A stretch of DNA of 64,000 nucleotides from Pectinatus sottacetonis. GTDB taxonomy: Bacteria; Bacillota; Negativicutes; Selenomonadales; Selenomonadaceae. How positions within the stretch are numbered: position 1 is the first letter of the stretch; each line of letters opens with the position of its first letter. Location: assembly GCF_015732155.1 (NCBI RefSeq), contig NZ_WIQK01000001.1, positions 282,501 to 346,500 of the forward strand. The letters are read 5' to 3'. Under the pieces are notes generated by a model. The model had not been told where the DNA came from and ran no database searches. It saw only the letters and a list, made by a program, of their open reading frames with translations. Positions 1-12,527 of the stretch are shown in pieces. Position numbers and translations under genes: made by a program.

Positions 1-1838
<1,838 letters not shown>

Positions 1839-2099
1839 ATTGCTTGGTTATTATTATCCCTGCCAGTGCTTTAAGCTCTGCCTGGTATCATAATAACTGC
1901 CGCAATCTGTTTTTGCATTTCATAATCTTACTTATAAAATGCCACCTTTGCTATAAGTTCATACGTTTTATCTTGGCGTATTTCTTTATAATCCTTTGTG
2001 CTTGGTCCAACTATTCCCTCGCCATTCTCATTTTCACAAGTTTGGCATTGGTGATAATTGTTCTTTGCTTTTCTTCTGTGTAGTTTTCAATGTGCAATT

Positions 2100-2176
<77 letters not shown>

Positions 2177-2185
2177 ATTCTCTTC

Positions 2186-2261
2186 TGGTGGAGACGAGGA
2201 GATTTGAACTCCTGACCCCCTGCTTGCAAGGCAGGTGCTCTCCCAGCTGAGCTACGCCCCC
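2186..2261 (-). tRNA. tRNA-Ala (TGC anticodon)
   Basis: The reverse complement starts GGGGGCGTAGCTCAGC, has an anticodon loop with TGC for alanine, and ends in encoded CCA. It is the first tRNA after 16S, so the spacer order is Ala then Ile, the reverse of the common Ile-Ala order of E. coli and Bacillus. Confidence 0.97.
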
Positions 2262-2386
2262 ATTAGTCCTAGCTTTTTTGAGGGAAGAAACCCTCAAAAC
2301 TAAACAATACATCAAGCTTCTCAGTTGCAGCTGCCTGCCCCTGATATGCTTGTTTCCAGATGTACTCGACAGATTTTATTAAAAAT

Positions 2387-3945
<1,559 letters not shown>

Positions 3946-4093
3946 ATCGGAGAGCCAATTTGGCTCTTTCATTTGTTGTTTAAAGAATTGTTTCAGGTTT
4001 ATATTTAAACCGCACATCTGGTATATTTTAGAAAACATATAATGATGTATTGTTCAGTTTTCAAGGTGCCTGCCTCAACGAGTCAGCTTTTAT

Positions 4094-4122
4094 ATTTTAT
4101 CAAAAACCTTTTCGTTTGTCAA
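4094..4122 (-). promoter_or_regulatory. rRNA operon promoter P2
   Basis: Minus-strand TTGACA (complement of 4117-4122), a 17-bp spacer and TAAAAT (complement of 4094-4099). This is one mismatch from the sigma-A consensus and lies about 150 bp upstream of the 16S 5' end. Confidence 0.85.
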
Positions 4123-4187
4123 GAACTTTTTTAAGTTAAATTTCTTTAGCCCTCTAAGTCCCGGCCGCTCTCTCGAGCGCAGAAATT

Positions 4188-4216
4188 ATTATATCTAATC
4201 CTGTATATTTTGTCAA
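4188..4216 (-). promoter_or_regulatory. rRNA operon promoter P1
   Basis: A perfect sigma-A promoter on the minus strand: TTGACA (complement of 4211-4216), exactly 17 bp, then TATAAT (complement of 4188-4193). With P2 it forms the tandem pair typical of rRNA operons. It lies just downstream of the queC-folE2 terminator. Confidence 0.9.
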
Positions 4217-4258
4217 TACTTTTTCTTATCTTTTTTCTTCCTTTTTTTATCTTAATAA

Positions 4259-4312
4259 CAAAAAACAGGCAAAGAGCATATAAATAAATATTTTATCATG
4301 CTGCTTTACCTG
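4259..4312 (-). terminator. Intrinsic terminator after folE2
   Basis: On the minus strand the imperfect stem CAGGTAAAGCAGCAT / ATGCTCTTTGCCTG is followed by a run of T (complement of 4259-4265). It separates the folE2 transcript from the rRNA promoters about 50 bp further on. Confidence 0.75.
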
Positions 4313-4331
4313 AAATCTGACCAATATAGAT

Positions 4332-5141
4332 TTACTTATATTCTTGATGCGATGCATAAGCATTGTGATTGTGAATTGACTCAAAATTTTCACATTCAAC
4401 AGAAAAATAATCTATCTTATCCAGCTTACGCAGTGCCAATACCAAATCCCTCAATATATCTTCTACAAACTTGGGGTTATCATAAGCGGTTTCCGTAACA
4501 AATTTTTCATCTTCACGTTTTAAAATCGGATATACTGCGGATGAAGCTTGTTTTTCAATTATACCTGCCATTTTTTCAATAGTGATATCATTTTCCTTAC
4601 TAAATTTTACGGCTCCCTTTATTCTACTGCGCTGATTATGTGCTCCATATGCAGATATTTCCTTACTGCACGGACATAATGATGTTACAGGTACCGTTAC
4701 TGCCATTGTAAAATCTAAAGGTTCATTTTTTATTTTATCACCTATAAACATGCAGTCCACATCTAATAAGGACTTTTTTTTACTTATCGGTGCGGCTTTT
4801 TTTATAAAATATTTAAAGCTTATAGCAATATGTGCTGATTTAGCCGATAATTTACAAAGAACATGTTTTAATAATTCATCAACAGTCAAGAAATTTAATG
4901 GTCTATTGGCAGATTCATGTAATATTTCCATGAATCTGCTCATATGTGTACCTTTATATTCCATTGGTAAATCAACTGTAAAACGTTCAATTGAGGCTGT
5001 TACATGCTGAGAACCGCCCTCTTGTGCTGCCACCAAAAATGGAATCCAAGCTCTACTGATTCCTACACGTTGAATGGCAATTCCTCGTGTATCTCCCATA
5101 TTCTGGACATCTTTCAAAACATTATCACTCCATGTACTCAA
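4332..5141 (-). CDS. folE2: GTP cyclohydrolase FolE2
   Basis: Converts GTP to 7,8-dihydroneopterin triphosphate, the shared first step of folate and queuosine precursor synthesis. It belongs to the type IB (FolE2, COG1469) family, unrelated in sequence to FolE. The length of 269 aa is normal. The conserved catalytic block LCPCSKEISAYG with its cysteines lies at about residues 155-166, and GDTRGIAIQRVG near residue 20 matches the family N-terminus. The start is TTG, overlapping the end of queC by 17 bases, with AAAGGA a few bases upstream; a start a few codons later is possible. Pairing with queC points to preQ0/queuosine supply as one role. It is the last gene of the unit and is followed by a terminator. 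Confidence 0.93.
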   Translation of the reverse strand: MSTWSDNVLKDVQNMGDTRGIAIQRVGISRAWIPFLVAAQEGGSQHVTASIERFTVDLPMEYKGTHMSRFMEILHESANRPLNFLTVDELLKHVLCKLSAKSAHIAISFKYFIKKAAPISKKKSLLDVDCMFIGDKIKNEPLDFTMAVTVPVTSLCPCSKEISAYGAHNQRSRIKGAVKFSKENDITIEKMAGIIEKQASSAVYPILKREDEKFVTETAYDNPKFVEDILRDLVLALRKLDKIDYFSVECENFESIHNHNAYASHQEYK

Positions 5142-5796
5142 TTGGGTCCTTTAATCCGGCTTCTGCAAAACCTCTTAATCTCAATTTGCAGCTATCACAG
5201 TGTCCACAGGCTTTTTCTCCTCCATTATAACAACTACGTGTCAAAGCAAATGGAGCCTTTAATTTTGTTCCTAGCAATACAATATCTTTTTTTGATAAAT
5301 TTTGTAATGGAGTTTCTATTTTTATTTTTTTATGCTCAGCCGCTGTAGCTTTTGTGGCAAAATCAGCTAAATCTTGAAACTTTTTAATGAACTCTGGTCG
5401 ACAGTCTGGATAACCGGAATAATCCACTGCGTTTACTCCAATATATACATAAGGCGCGCCTAATACTTCTGCGTATCCCAATGCATAACTCAAAAAGATC
5501 AAATTTCTGGCTGGTACATAAGTAACTGGTACATCCTCAGTATCAGGATCACGATCAGGAACATTTATACTTTTGTCTGTAAGTGCCGATCCACCTATTT
5601 GATTCATATTTGTGTCTATTATCAAATGGCGCTTAGCATCAAAAAACGCCGCAACTTTTTTAGCGCTTTCTAATTCTATACTATGTCTTTGATGGTAATT
5701 AAAACTTATCGGATAAAGATCATAATTTTTACTCTTAGCTACTGCCATACAAACAGTCGAATCCAATCCACCCGATAATAAAATAACGGCTTTCAA
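5125..5796 (-). CDS. queC: 7-cyano-7-deazaguanine synthase QueC
   Basis: ATP-dependent conversion of 7-carboxy-7-deazaguanine to preQ0, a precursor of queuosine in tRNA. The PP-loop ATP-binding motif SGGLDS is at residues 8-13. A zinc-binding cysteine set (C-x7-C-x2-C-x2-C) lies at about residues 188-202, as in the family. Length 223 aa is complete. The start is TTG with GGGGGAT upstream. It begins 26 bp after the kinase gene with no terminator between, so it probably shares the fha-pknB transcript; this link is inferred from spacing only. No queD or queE is present in the window. Confidence 0.95.
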   Translation of the reverse strand: MKAVILLSGGLDSTVCMAVAKSKNYDLYPISFNYHQRHSIELESAKKVAAFFDAKRHLIIDTNMNQIGGSALTDKSINVPDRDPDTEDVPVTYVPARNLIFLSYALGYAEVLGAPYVYIGVNAVDYSGYPDCRPEFIKKFQDLADFATKATAAEHKKIKIETPLQNLSKKDIVLLGTKLKAPFALTRSCYNGGEKACGHCDSCKLRLRGFAEAGLKDPIEYME

Positions 5797-5822
5797 AAAC
5801 TTATCCCCCTTATATATGTGCG

Positions 5823-7559
5823 TTAATCTTTGGTCTTTTTCTCCTGAGTGTTTCCCTTTTTAACATTATTTGAAGAAGTATTATTATTAGTCTTTTCTAC
5901 TGCCTCTTTTTTACTTTTAGACTTAGCTATTATTAAATTAACAACACTTTTTTCCTTTAATTTTTCGCCTGATCTGGGTGACTGACCTAAGACTGTTCCC
6001 GGAGCCTTATCACTTTCCTGTTCTGAAATACTGCCTATGGTGAAGCCTGCTTTTTCCAGAATAATCTTAGCTGTATTCAAGGTATTACCCGTTACATCAG
6101 GCACAGATACGGTCTTAACTTCTTCTCCCTTGCTAATAGTCAGGTTAACAGCATTGCCTTTTTCTATCTGCATTCCTGGTATAGGGTCCTGACTTAAAAC
6201 AACACCAGCCGGTTTATCTGAAGCCACAGCTACAATATTGCCTATTTTTAATCCAGCCTTCTGAAGTTGTCTTTCTGCATCTTCTTTAGTAAATCCTGTA
6301 ACATCAGGAACACTTGTTGTTTCCGCTCCTTTACTTACATACAGTGTTATCTGACGTTCTTCCTTGACTTTAGTACCAGCATTTGGTGTCTGAGAAACAA
6401 CATATCCCTTAGCTATATCTGAATTGTAAACTTCCGTAACCTGAACCCGTAAATTTTTACTTGTAATAATGGTTTTAGCCTGTTCAACAGATTGACCGAC
6501 AACATTTGGCACAACTACTTCCGTATTACTCCAAAATTTACCAAATGATAAAAAGGCTCCTGTAAAAAAACCCAGCAGCAGTATAAAAACTAAAAGCATA
6601 ATGAATTTTTTTGATTTCATTATAGAATGTATAGGCTTTTTGCTTGTAATATTTTTATCAGTGTTCATTGCTTCTGTTATTTGATTACGGGGTATAACTC
6701 TTGTTGCATAAGGATCATTTCTTTCTTCACCATCAGGAAATAACATTTTTTGCGCTTTATGTATTTCTAAAATCATCTGCGTACTGCTAAAGCGTTTCTG
6801 TGGATCTTTTTCCATTGCCTTGAGTACTATTGCCTCTACAATAGGTGGTACATCAGGACGAAGCTCGTGTATTGGGACAGGTATTTCCTGTAAATGTTTT
6901 AAAGCTATACTTACAACATTTTCTCCTTTAAAAGGCACCTCACCTGTAAGCATCTCATAAATTACTACTCCCAGTGAATATATATCTGATTTTGGTGTTA
7001 TAGCATTTCCCTGTGCCTGTTCCGGTGATATATAATGTACCGAACCCACTACATTGCCACTATATGTCATAGTAGCTGAAGAAGCTGCCCTAGCAATACC
7101 AAAATCAGCAACTTTTACCTGTCCATTGGGTTTTATCAGGATATTGTGCGGTTTTATATCACAGTGGATCAAATTATGCGTATGGGCATGTTCTAAAGCC
7201 TCAACGATTTGTCCACTTATATCGAGAACATCTGCAATGGAAAGCTTTCCCTCACGCTGAATCTTATTTTTAAGAGTTTCCCCTTCAACATATTCCATAA
7301 CAATAAAATATTGTTTATCCCATTCGCCAACGTCATAAATATTTACAATATTTGTATGTGATAGTTTAGCTGCTCCCTGAGCTTCTTTTTTAAAACGGAC
7401 AATAAACTCCTCATCATTAGCAAATTGTGGATGAAGTATTTTTACTGCTACATAACGGTCCAAAAGCTGGTCGTGAGCACGATAGACGGAAGCCATTCCT
7501 CCATCACCAATGCGCTCTATCAATTCATAACGTTCGGCTAATATTTGTTTAGACATCAT
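5823..7559 (-). CDS. prkC: PASTA-domain Ser/Thr protein kinase (PrkC/PknB type)
   Basis: Membrane kinase that senses peptidoglycan fragments and phosphorylates cell wall and division proteins. Residues 1 to about 270 form the kinase domain: glycine loop GDGGMASVY (18-26), catalytic Lys40, HCDIKPHN catalytic loop and DFG. A basic linker leads to one transmembrane helix at about 318-340. Three PASTA repeats follow (roughly 350-550), then a lysine/asparagine-rich tail. AAGGAGG sits 7 bases before the ATG. It overlaps the penicillin-binding protein gene by a few bases. The locus also supplies the phosphatase and two FHA phospho-threonine readers. Confidence 0.95.
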   Translation of the reverse strand: MMSKQILAERYELIERIGDGGMASVYRAHDQLLDRYVAVKILHPQFANDEEFIVRFKKEAQGAAKLSHTNIVNIYDVGEWDKQYFIVMEYVEGETLKNKIQREGKLSIADVLDISGQIVEALEHAHTHNLIHCDIKPHNILIKPNGQVKVADFGIARAASSATMTYSGNVVGSVHYISPEQAQGNAITPKSDIYSLGVVIYEMLTGEVPFKGENVVSIALKHLQEIPVPIHELRPDVPPIVEAIVLKAMEKDPQKRFSSTQMILEIHKAQKMLFPDGEERNDPYATRVIPRNQITEAMNTDKNITSKKPIHSIMKSKKFIMLLVFILLLGFFTGAFLSFGKFWSNTEVVVPNVVGQSVEQAKTIITSKNLRVQVTEVYNSDIAKGYVVSQTPNAGTKVKEERQITLYVSKGAETTSVPDVTGFTKEDAERQLQKAGLKIGNIVAVASDKPAGVVLSQDPIPGMQIEKGNAVNLTISKGEEVKTVSVPDVTGNTLNTAKIILEKAGFTIGSISEQESDKAPGTVLGQSPRSGEKLKEKSVVNLIIAKSKSKKEAVEKTNNNTSSNNVKKGNTQEKKTKD

Positions 7560-8971
7560 TTTTGATCCTCCTTAAGCATGGTGTTTATTATATCTTTTAT
7601 TACCGGCGCAGCCTCTGAACCGCCATAACCACTATTTTCTAAAATAACTGCAAAGGCAATATGTTTTGTCCCAACCTGAGCTGTTCCTATAAACCACGCA
7701 TGATCAGCTCCAAAAGGATTTTCTGCTGTTCCTGTTTTGCCAGCTATAGTAACCCCCTTTACAATTGCCTTTCTGCCAGTTCCTTGCAATACTACAGCCT
7801 TCATATAATTATCTATTATATTCGCTCTATCTGGCGTAGTTACCTCTTTAAATTCAGCGGGCATAGTAGTATGAATCACCTGCCCTTGTGGTGATAATAC
7901 TTGTGCTACTAAATATGGTTTCATACATTTACCATTATTGCCAAAAGCTGATGCCAGCATCGCCATTCTTAGCGGCGACACTAACAAGTCAGCCTGGCCT
8001 ATACCAACTTGAGCTGTTTCGCCCTTACTAAGTTTAGGAAAATTAGGAATATGCGGCATTTGCGCAGCAAAATCAGTCTGAAAATTATCATAAAACCCAA
8101 ATCTTTTAAAAGCCTGTTGGAGACCCTCACTGCCCATCTTAACAGCAAGACCAGCAAACATAACATTACTTGAATGAATCAACCCTTGTTCCAAATTAAT
8201 TGAACCATATACAGCTTTATCTGCTTCACCAATTTTCTGATTATTACCTAAATCATAATATGGCCCGCAGTATATTTTTTCAGTAGTATTTATTACATTT
8301 TGTGCTAGTGCAGCATCAGCAATCATTGGTTTTATCGATGAACCAGGTGGATAAAGCCCCTGTGCCGCCCTATTCAGTAAAGGACTGGCTTTATCGGCAT
8401 AAAGTTTCTTCCAGTCTTCATCTACTGTATTGGGGTTAAAAGATGGCTTGCTCACCATTGCCAGTACCGCACCTGTGGCAGCATCCATTACCACAACAGC
8501 CCCGCGTCTGTTTCCCATAGCATCCCATGCACTTTTTTGTATGTCTGCATTTAAAGTAAGTTTTACACTATTGCCCTTTTCTACCATAAAAAGCTGTTCA
8601 ATAGGCCCTAGTTTATGAAGCGTCATATTAATACCACATAAATTACTATTCTGTGACTGCTCAATTCCAGCGCTGCCAATATTTTTCCCCAAATAACCAA
8701 CAGGTGCCGCAAATAATTCATTATAAGGATAAATTCTTTCTATTTTTTCTCCACTTTTTTTACTATAGGCAATTTTTTTCCCATTGCAGTCCATAATATC
8801 ACCACGTAAGGTATTATTAGCCCTATTAGCAATACGCGGATTTAACGGATTATTAGTAAACCAATCACTTTTTATCACTTGAATATATGATAAATTAATT
8901 ATTAATAAAACAAACAACACAATAAAAACACGCATTATCCTAAACATATTTTTATTCATATTATTATGCAC
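7556..8971 (-). CDS. Penicillin-binding protein, monofunctional transpeptidase (PbpA-like)
   Basis: A class B peptidoglycan transpeptidase, 471 aa, with one N-terminal transmembrane segment (about residues 12-30). The three active-site motifs are present in order: SSIK (SxxK), SSN (SxN) and KTGT. The pedestal region between the helix and the transpeptidase domain is short, as in mycobacterial PbpA and unlike the larger PBP2/FtsI proteins. The start is GTG with AAGGAG 7 bases upstream, overlapping the end of the SEDS gene. The SEDS partner and kinase neighbours suggest a regulated wall-synthesis pair for elongation, division or sporulation; which one cannot be told from sequence. Confidence 0.92.
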   Translation of the reverse strand: MHNNMNKNMFRIMRVFIVLFVLLIINLSYIQVIKSDWFTNNPLNPRIANRANNTLRGDIMDCNGKKIAYSKKSGEKIERIYPYNELFAAPVGYLGKNIGSAGIEQSQNSNLCGINMTLHKLGPIEQLFMVEKGNSVKLTLNADIQKSAWDAMGNRRGAVVVMDAATGAVLAMVSKPSFNPNTVDEDWKKLYADKASPLLNRAAQGLYPPGSSIKPMIADAALAQNVINTTEKIYCGPYYDLGNNQKIGEADKAVYGSINLEQGLIHSSNVMFAGLAVKMGSEGLQQAFKRFGFYDNFQTDFAAQMPHIPNFPKLSKGETAQVGIGQADLLVSPLRMAMLASAFGNNGKCMKPYLVAQVLSPQGQVIHTTMPAEFKEVTTPDRANIIDNYMKAVVLQGTGRKAIVKGVTIAGKTGTAENPFGADHAWFIGTAQVGTKHIAFAVILENSGYGGSEAAPVIKDIINTMLKEDQK

Positions 8972-10217
8972 AATTGTTCTCCTTTGCGCCTATTGCTAAT
9001 ATAAGCCCAATAGCGATAAAACTGGCGGTCATAGAACTTCCTCCATAGCTGATAAAGGGCAGCGTTATTCCTGTCAGGGGCAGCAGTTTAGTTACTCCCG
9101 CCAAAATTATAAACGCCTGTAAAAGCATCGTTGCTGATAAACCAAAAGATAGCAATTTATATTTCTCATCAGTACATGTTAAAGCAATTTTCATACCACG
9201 GAAAAATATTAATAAATATGTCAAAATTACGCTGAGTACACCCAGAAGACCAAACTCTTCTCCTATAGCCGAAAAAATAAAATCTGTATATACAGCAGGA
9301 ATTATATCCGGTGAACCATGCATAAAACCAGCACCAAAAACGCCACCATATCCTAAGGCAAATAATGATTGGACTATCTGATACGCCTTTCCCATTGGAT
9401 CAGCCCATGGATTAAGCCAGATAGCCACTCTAACTCGTACATGCCCAAAAAGCATATAACTAATAAATCCTGAAAAAATAAAAAATACACCTGACAAAAA
9501 AAGGTAGGATTTATTACTTGTAGCCGCATATGTCATCATTACTGCCATGCTGAAAAAAAGCAAAGCTGAACCTAAATCGCGCTGATAAACAAACATTAGC
9601 AAAGCCATACTCCATATCAATACCAGAGGAGCAAGAAATCTAAGCGGTGGTAAATACAAAAATATCCAGTGCCTATTAGGCAGATTAAGTGTATTTTTAT
9701 TTTCCTGCAGATAAGACGCCAAAAAGCCCAAAATCAATAACTTGGCAAATTCTGACGGTTGAATTTGAAAAGGACCAATTAAAATCCAATTTTTATTACC
9801 ACCTATATCAGTCCCAAATAAAAGAACAGAACCAATAATAATAATACTTCCTAAGCCAAGCAAATAAGGATAATCAAGGAATTGCAATATCTTATCGGCA
9901 AAAGTGACGGTAAGACCAAGCAGAATAAAACCTATGCATATCCATTCAAATTGAGCTTTAAATAAAGTTGGTTTCAAGCGAAGAATCATTATTAAACTTA
10001 TGCTGCACAAAAAAATAACCAAAGGCAATATATAATTATCAACATTTTTAAGATATATCCTGACAATGAACAACCCAGCCAAAAATAATATTGCTGCGGC
10101 TGCCGCTATTACTAAATTAGCATCGGTAATTATTTTATTATGTAAATAGAAAATACATACTGCTAAAATAATCACTAATGATGGTAACAGTAATATTTTC
10201 TTTTTTAAATAATTCAT
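8964..10217 (-). CDS. SEDS-family peptidoglycan glycosyltransferase (FtsW/RodA/SpoVE)
   Basis: Polymerises lipid II into glycan strands together with the class B PBP encoded next. The protein (about 417 aa) is highly hydrophobic with roughly ten membrane helices. Family-typical C-terminal segments are visible: GYGGVFGAGF, DFIFSAIGEEFG and PFISYGGSS. The chosen ATG overlaps the phosphatase stop codon (TGATG). The position between phosphatase and PBP matches rodA in the actinobacterial pknB operon. RodA and FtsW cannot be separated reliably by eye. Confidence 0.92.
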   Translation of the reverse strand: MNYLKKKILLLPSLVIILAVCIFYLHNKIITDANLVIAAAAAILFLAGLFIVRIYLKNVDNYILPLVIFLCSISLIMILRLKPTLFKAQFEWICIGFILLGLTVTFADKILQFLDYPYLLGLGSIIIIGSVLLFGTDIGGNKNWILIGPFQIQPSEFAKLLILGFLASYLQENKNTLNLPNRHWIFLYLPPLRFLAPLVLIWSMALLMFVYQRDLGSALLFFSMAVMMTYAATSNKSYLFLSGVFFIFSGFISYMLFGHVRVRVAIWLNPWADPMGKAYQIVQSLFALGYGGVFGAGFMHGSPDIIPAVYTDFIFSAIGEEFGLLGVLSVILTYLLIFFRGMKIALTCTDEKYKLLSFGLSATMLLQAFIILAGVTKLLPLTGITLPFISYGGSSMTASFIAIGLILAIGAKENNCA

Positions 10218-10927
10218 CAAAATTCCACCACAATTGCTGTTATATTGTCTAGTCCACCATTTTCAAGAGCTTCATGAAGCAAAACATCTGCTTTATTATT
10301 TATAGTTTCATCAAGTAATATTTCCCTTATTTTTTTATCTTCTACCATATTAGTTAACCCATCTGTCGAAAGTAAAACCTTATCGCCTGGCAAAATAGAA
10401 AACTCACCTGTATCAACTTCAATGGCATTCTCCACCCCCACAGCACGTGTAAGAATGTTTTTTTGTGGATGATGCAAGGCTTCTTCTGCTGTTATTGTAC
10501 CATTTTTTACCCACATATCTACTAATGAATGATCTGTTGTTATCTGCACCAGCTTACTTTCATGCATATAATATATTCTACTATCTCCTATATGCGCCCA
10601 TAATATTCTGCTGTTTTGCAGTAGAATCAGGCTGGCTGTAGTTCCCATGCCTGCAAGAGCTTCGTCAGCAGCTGATTTTTGTAAAATTACATTATTTGCC
10701 CTTATAATAATCTGTTTTAGCATTTCTTCATTATACTTAAAAACGTCATCATTTTTTAAATCCTTTTTCACTTCTTCAATAAGTAACTTACTTGCTACTT
10801 CCCCAGCAGCATGTCCACCCATTCCATCAGCAACAGCATAAACATAAGGCTCCATACAAATATAGCTGTCTTCATTATTGGTGCGTACCAGTCCGACATT
10901 ACTGCCACATGTTACGTTCACTGTCAT
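10217..10927 (-). CDS. PP2C-type Ser/Thr protein phosphatase (Stp/PrpC/PstP)
   Basis: Metal-dependent phosphatase that reverses phosphorylation by the kinase encoded downstream. About 236 aa, soluble, a catalytic domain only. Metal-binding PP2C motifs are seen: NNEDS near residues 18-22, DGMGGH at about 35-40, GDSR, and a late GGLDNITAI. Mycobacterial PstP has an added membrane helix and tail, which this protein lacks, as in Bacillus PrpC. The ATG overlaps the preceding stop codon (TGATG); a GTG at 10918 has better spacing to GAGAGG and is an alternative start. Confidence 0.93.
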   Translation of the reverse strand: MTVNVTCGSNVGLVRTNNEDSYICMEPYVYAVADGMGGHAAGEVASKLLIEEVKKDLKNDDVFKYNEEMLKQIIIRANNVILQKSAADEALAGMGTTASLILLQNSRILWAHIGDSRIYYMHESKLVQITTDHSLVDMWVKNGTITAEEALHHPQKNILTRAVGVENAIEVDTGEFSILPGDKVLLSTDGLTNMVEDKKIREILLDETINNKADVLLHEALENGGLDNITAIVVEF

Positions 10928-11358
10928 CACCTCTCAAATTTAAGTACAGTAGTACCTATTTTTATTATATCGCCATTTTTTAAAAATGTTTTTCCCATTA
11001 TCTCCTGACCATTCACATATGTATGATTGCGACTGCGCAGATCTTCTATCTGGTATTGGTTTTTCACTGGACTTATTATCGCATGATGATGTGATACATA
11101 TGCTTCAGATAAAATTATATTATTATCGGCACCACGCCCCAATGTCAATGTTTCACTGAATAATATCCTTTTATTAATCAGTTTATCATCATAAGTTTCT
11201 AATATAGTAAGCGCTGCTTTATGATTTATTTGTGCTTTATCTTCATAGGCTTCAGTATGAAGTTCATGGTATATTGCACTCATTACTTTATAAATAAATG
11301 CACATATGCAAAACAATACTGCATATTCTAATATTATCATCAATATATTTATTGTCAT
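10927..11358 (-). CDS. Membrane-anchored FHA-domain protein (FhaB/FipA-like)
   Basis: 143 aa: one N-terminal membrane helix (about residues 5-27), a short linker, then a forkhead-associated domain (about 65-140) with the phospho-threonine-binding pattern GRGxxNxI, SxxHAxI and NGxxI. FHA domains read phosphothreonine marks left by kinases such as the one in this operon. The layout matches actinobacterial FhaB, which links kinase signalling to PBP and SEDS partners. Start and stop overlap the neighbouring genes, so translation is probably coupled. Confidence 0.85.
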   Translation of the reverse strand: MTINILMIILEYAVLFCICAFIYKVMSAIYHELHTEAYEDKAQINHKAALTILETYDDKLINKRILFSETLTLGRGADNNIILSEAYVSHHHAIISPVKNQYQIEDLRSRNHTYVNGQEIMGKTFLKNGDIIKIGTTVLKFER

Positions 11359-12101
11359 TAAAGTACCTCATACAACAGCTGACTGTTTCCCATAGAAATA
11401 ACATCTTTGTTCTTCAGACATAACTGCTGAATCCTTTTCCCGTTAACAAATGTACCATTTAAACTATTGGCATCAGATAATATATGACGATAATTTTTAA
11501 AAGAAATATACGCATGCAGCCTGGAAACATTTAAATCAGTTAACAAAAATTCATTTTCTTCGCGGCGACCGATATGTATCTGCTGCTCACCAATTTCAAG
11601 ATGTGCATCTATATCCTGTCCCTTGACAACTGTCAGCCCCGCATAAAAATGCTCTGACGGCATTGCTGCCGCCTCTTCAATCGTAGGTTTTTTTATTACA
11701 ATCGTGCATTCTGCCACATCATTCTTTACACTATCTGGTGTATTTTCTCTGAAAAGAGAATTTATATTACAATTACCTTTTTTCATAGAAGACTGTCGAC
11801 AAAATTTTATACACAATTGTCCTGCAATAAATAAATTTTCCCGTATAACATTACGCACAATATATTCATACAACATTTTTTTTGATTTACGCGAACAAAT
11901 ACGCTCATAGTCAGGTTCACTCATTTCTACTTCGTAATAGTTCGGCACAAATAAAACATCATTCATTTTTTTGTGATTGCGATTTATAATGTGCATAACA
12001 TTCTTTTGAATTTCAACGAATTGTAAATCACTGGCAAATTTACTATTAAAGAATCCTTCAATATGCTTCTCCAAAAAAGTTTCCATTTTAGAAAATGACA
12101 T
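11358..12101 (-). CDS. FhaA-like protein: DUF3662 domain plus FHA domain
   Basis: 247 aa, no membrane segment. The N-terminal ~125 residues resemble the FhaA N-terminal domain (DUF3662), with the pattern FVPNYYEVEMSEPDYERI. The C-terminal ~90 residues form an FHA domain (IGRREENEFLL, SRLHAYI, NGKRIQ). In Actinobacteria FhaA binds the kinase-phosphorylated pseudokinase MviN and modulates wall synthesis; no MviN gene is in this window. It is the first gene of the operon, with GAGGAGAT before the ATG and a strong promoter at 12141-12169. Confidence 0.85.
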   Translation of the reverse strand: MSFSKMETFLEKHIEGFFNSKFASDLQFVEIQKNVMHIINRNHKKMNDVLFVPNYYEVEMSEPDYERICSRKSKKMLYEYIVRNVIRENLFIAGQLCIKFCRQSSMKKGNCNINSLFRENTPDSVKNDVAECTIVIKKPTIEEAAAMPSEHFYAGLTVVKGQDIDAHLEIGEQQIHIGRREENEFLLTDLNVSRLHAYISFKNYRHILSDANSLNGTFVNGKRIQQLCLKNKDVISMGNSQLLYEVL

Positions 12102-12140
12102 TTCTATCTCCTCGTTATTTTATTCTAATTGAATATTACT

Positions 12141-12169
12141 ATTATATGCAAAATTACATACTAAGTCAA
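12141..12169 (-). promoter_or_regulatory. Promoter of the fhaA-to-folE2 operon
   Basis: Minus-strand TTGACT (complement of 12164-12169), 17 bp, then TATAAT (complement of 12141-12146), 40 bp upstream of the fhaA-like start codon. Close to the sigma-A consensus. Confidence 0.8.
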
Positions 12170-12527
12170 AAATATAATGTACTTAAAAATAACTATACAC
12201 GCCTATACAAACAAATACTATCCATATCAATATAAACATAAAAATAACCGCTATATCTATTGACTTTTTCTTCATATAATATATAATATTAAGCAATAAT
12301 AGTTTTCCATATAATTATATGTATCATGGTAGATAATATTATCCTTTGAATAAAGTAATTATTCTCTGGATAATAAAGTTCTGCCTAATCTAATATAAAA
12401 CATAACAATAAAAATATATTATTTATATTTTATTGACAATATGTTAATCCATATCATTATCATGTTATATATTAACTTAGATACTGTGTATGGTAAATAA
12501 AATTAAATTCATATAGGAGAGGTTAAG
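12170..12527. other. Divergent intergenic region between fhaA-like and rubrerythrin genes
   Basis: Very AT-rich, no open frame worth reporting. A TTGACA at 12433-12438 lies upstream of rubrerythrin, but no good -10 follows at 17 bp (ATTATC). The stretch CATATCATTATCATG at 12450-12464 resembles half of a Fur/PerR-type operator. The rubrerythrin promoter was not resolved with confidence. Confidence 0.4.
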
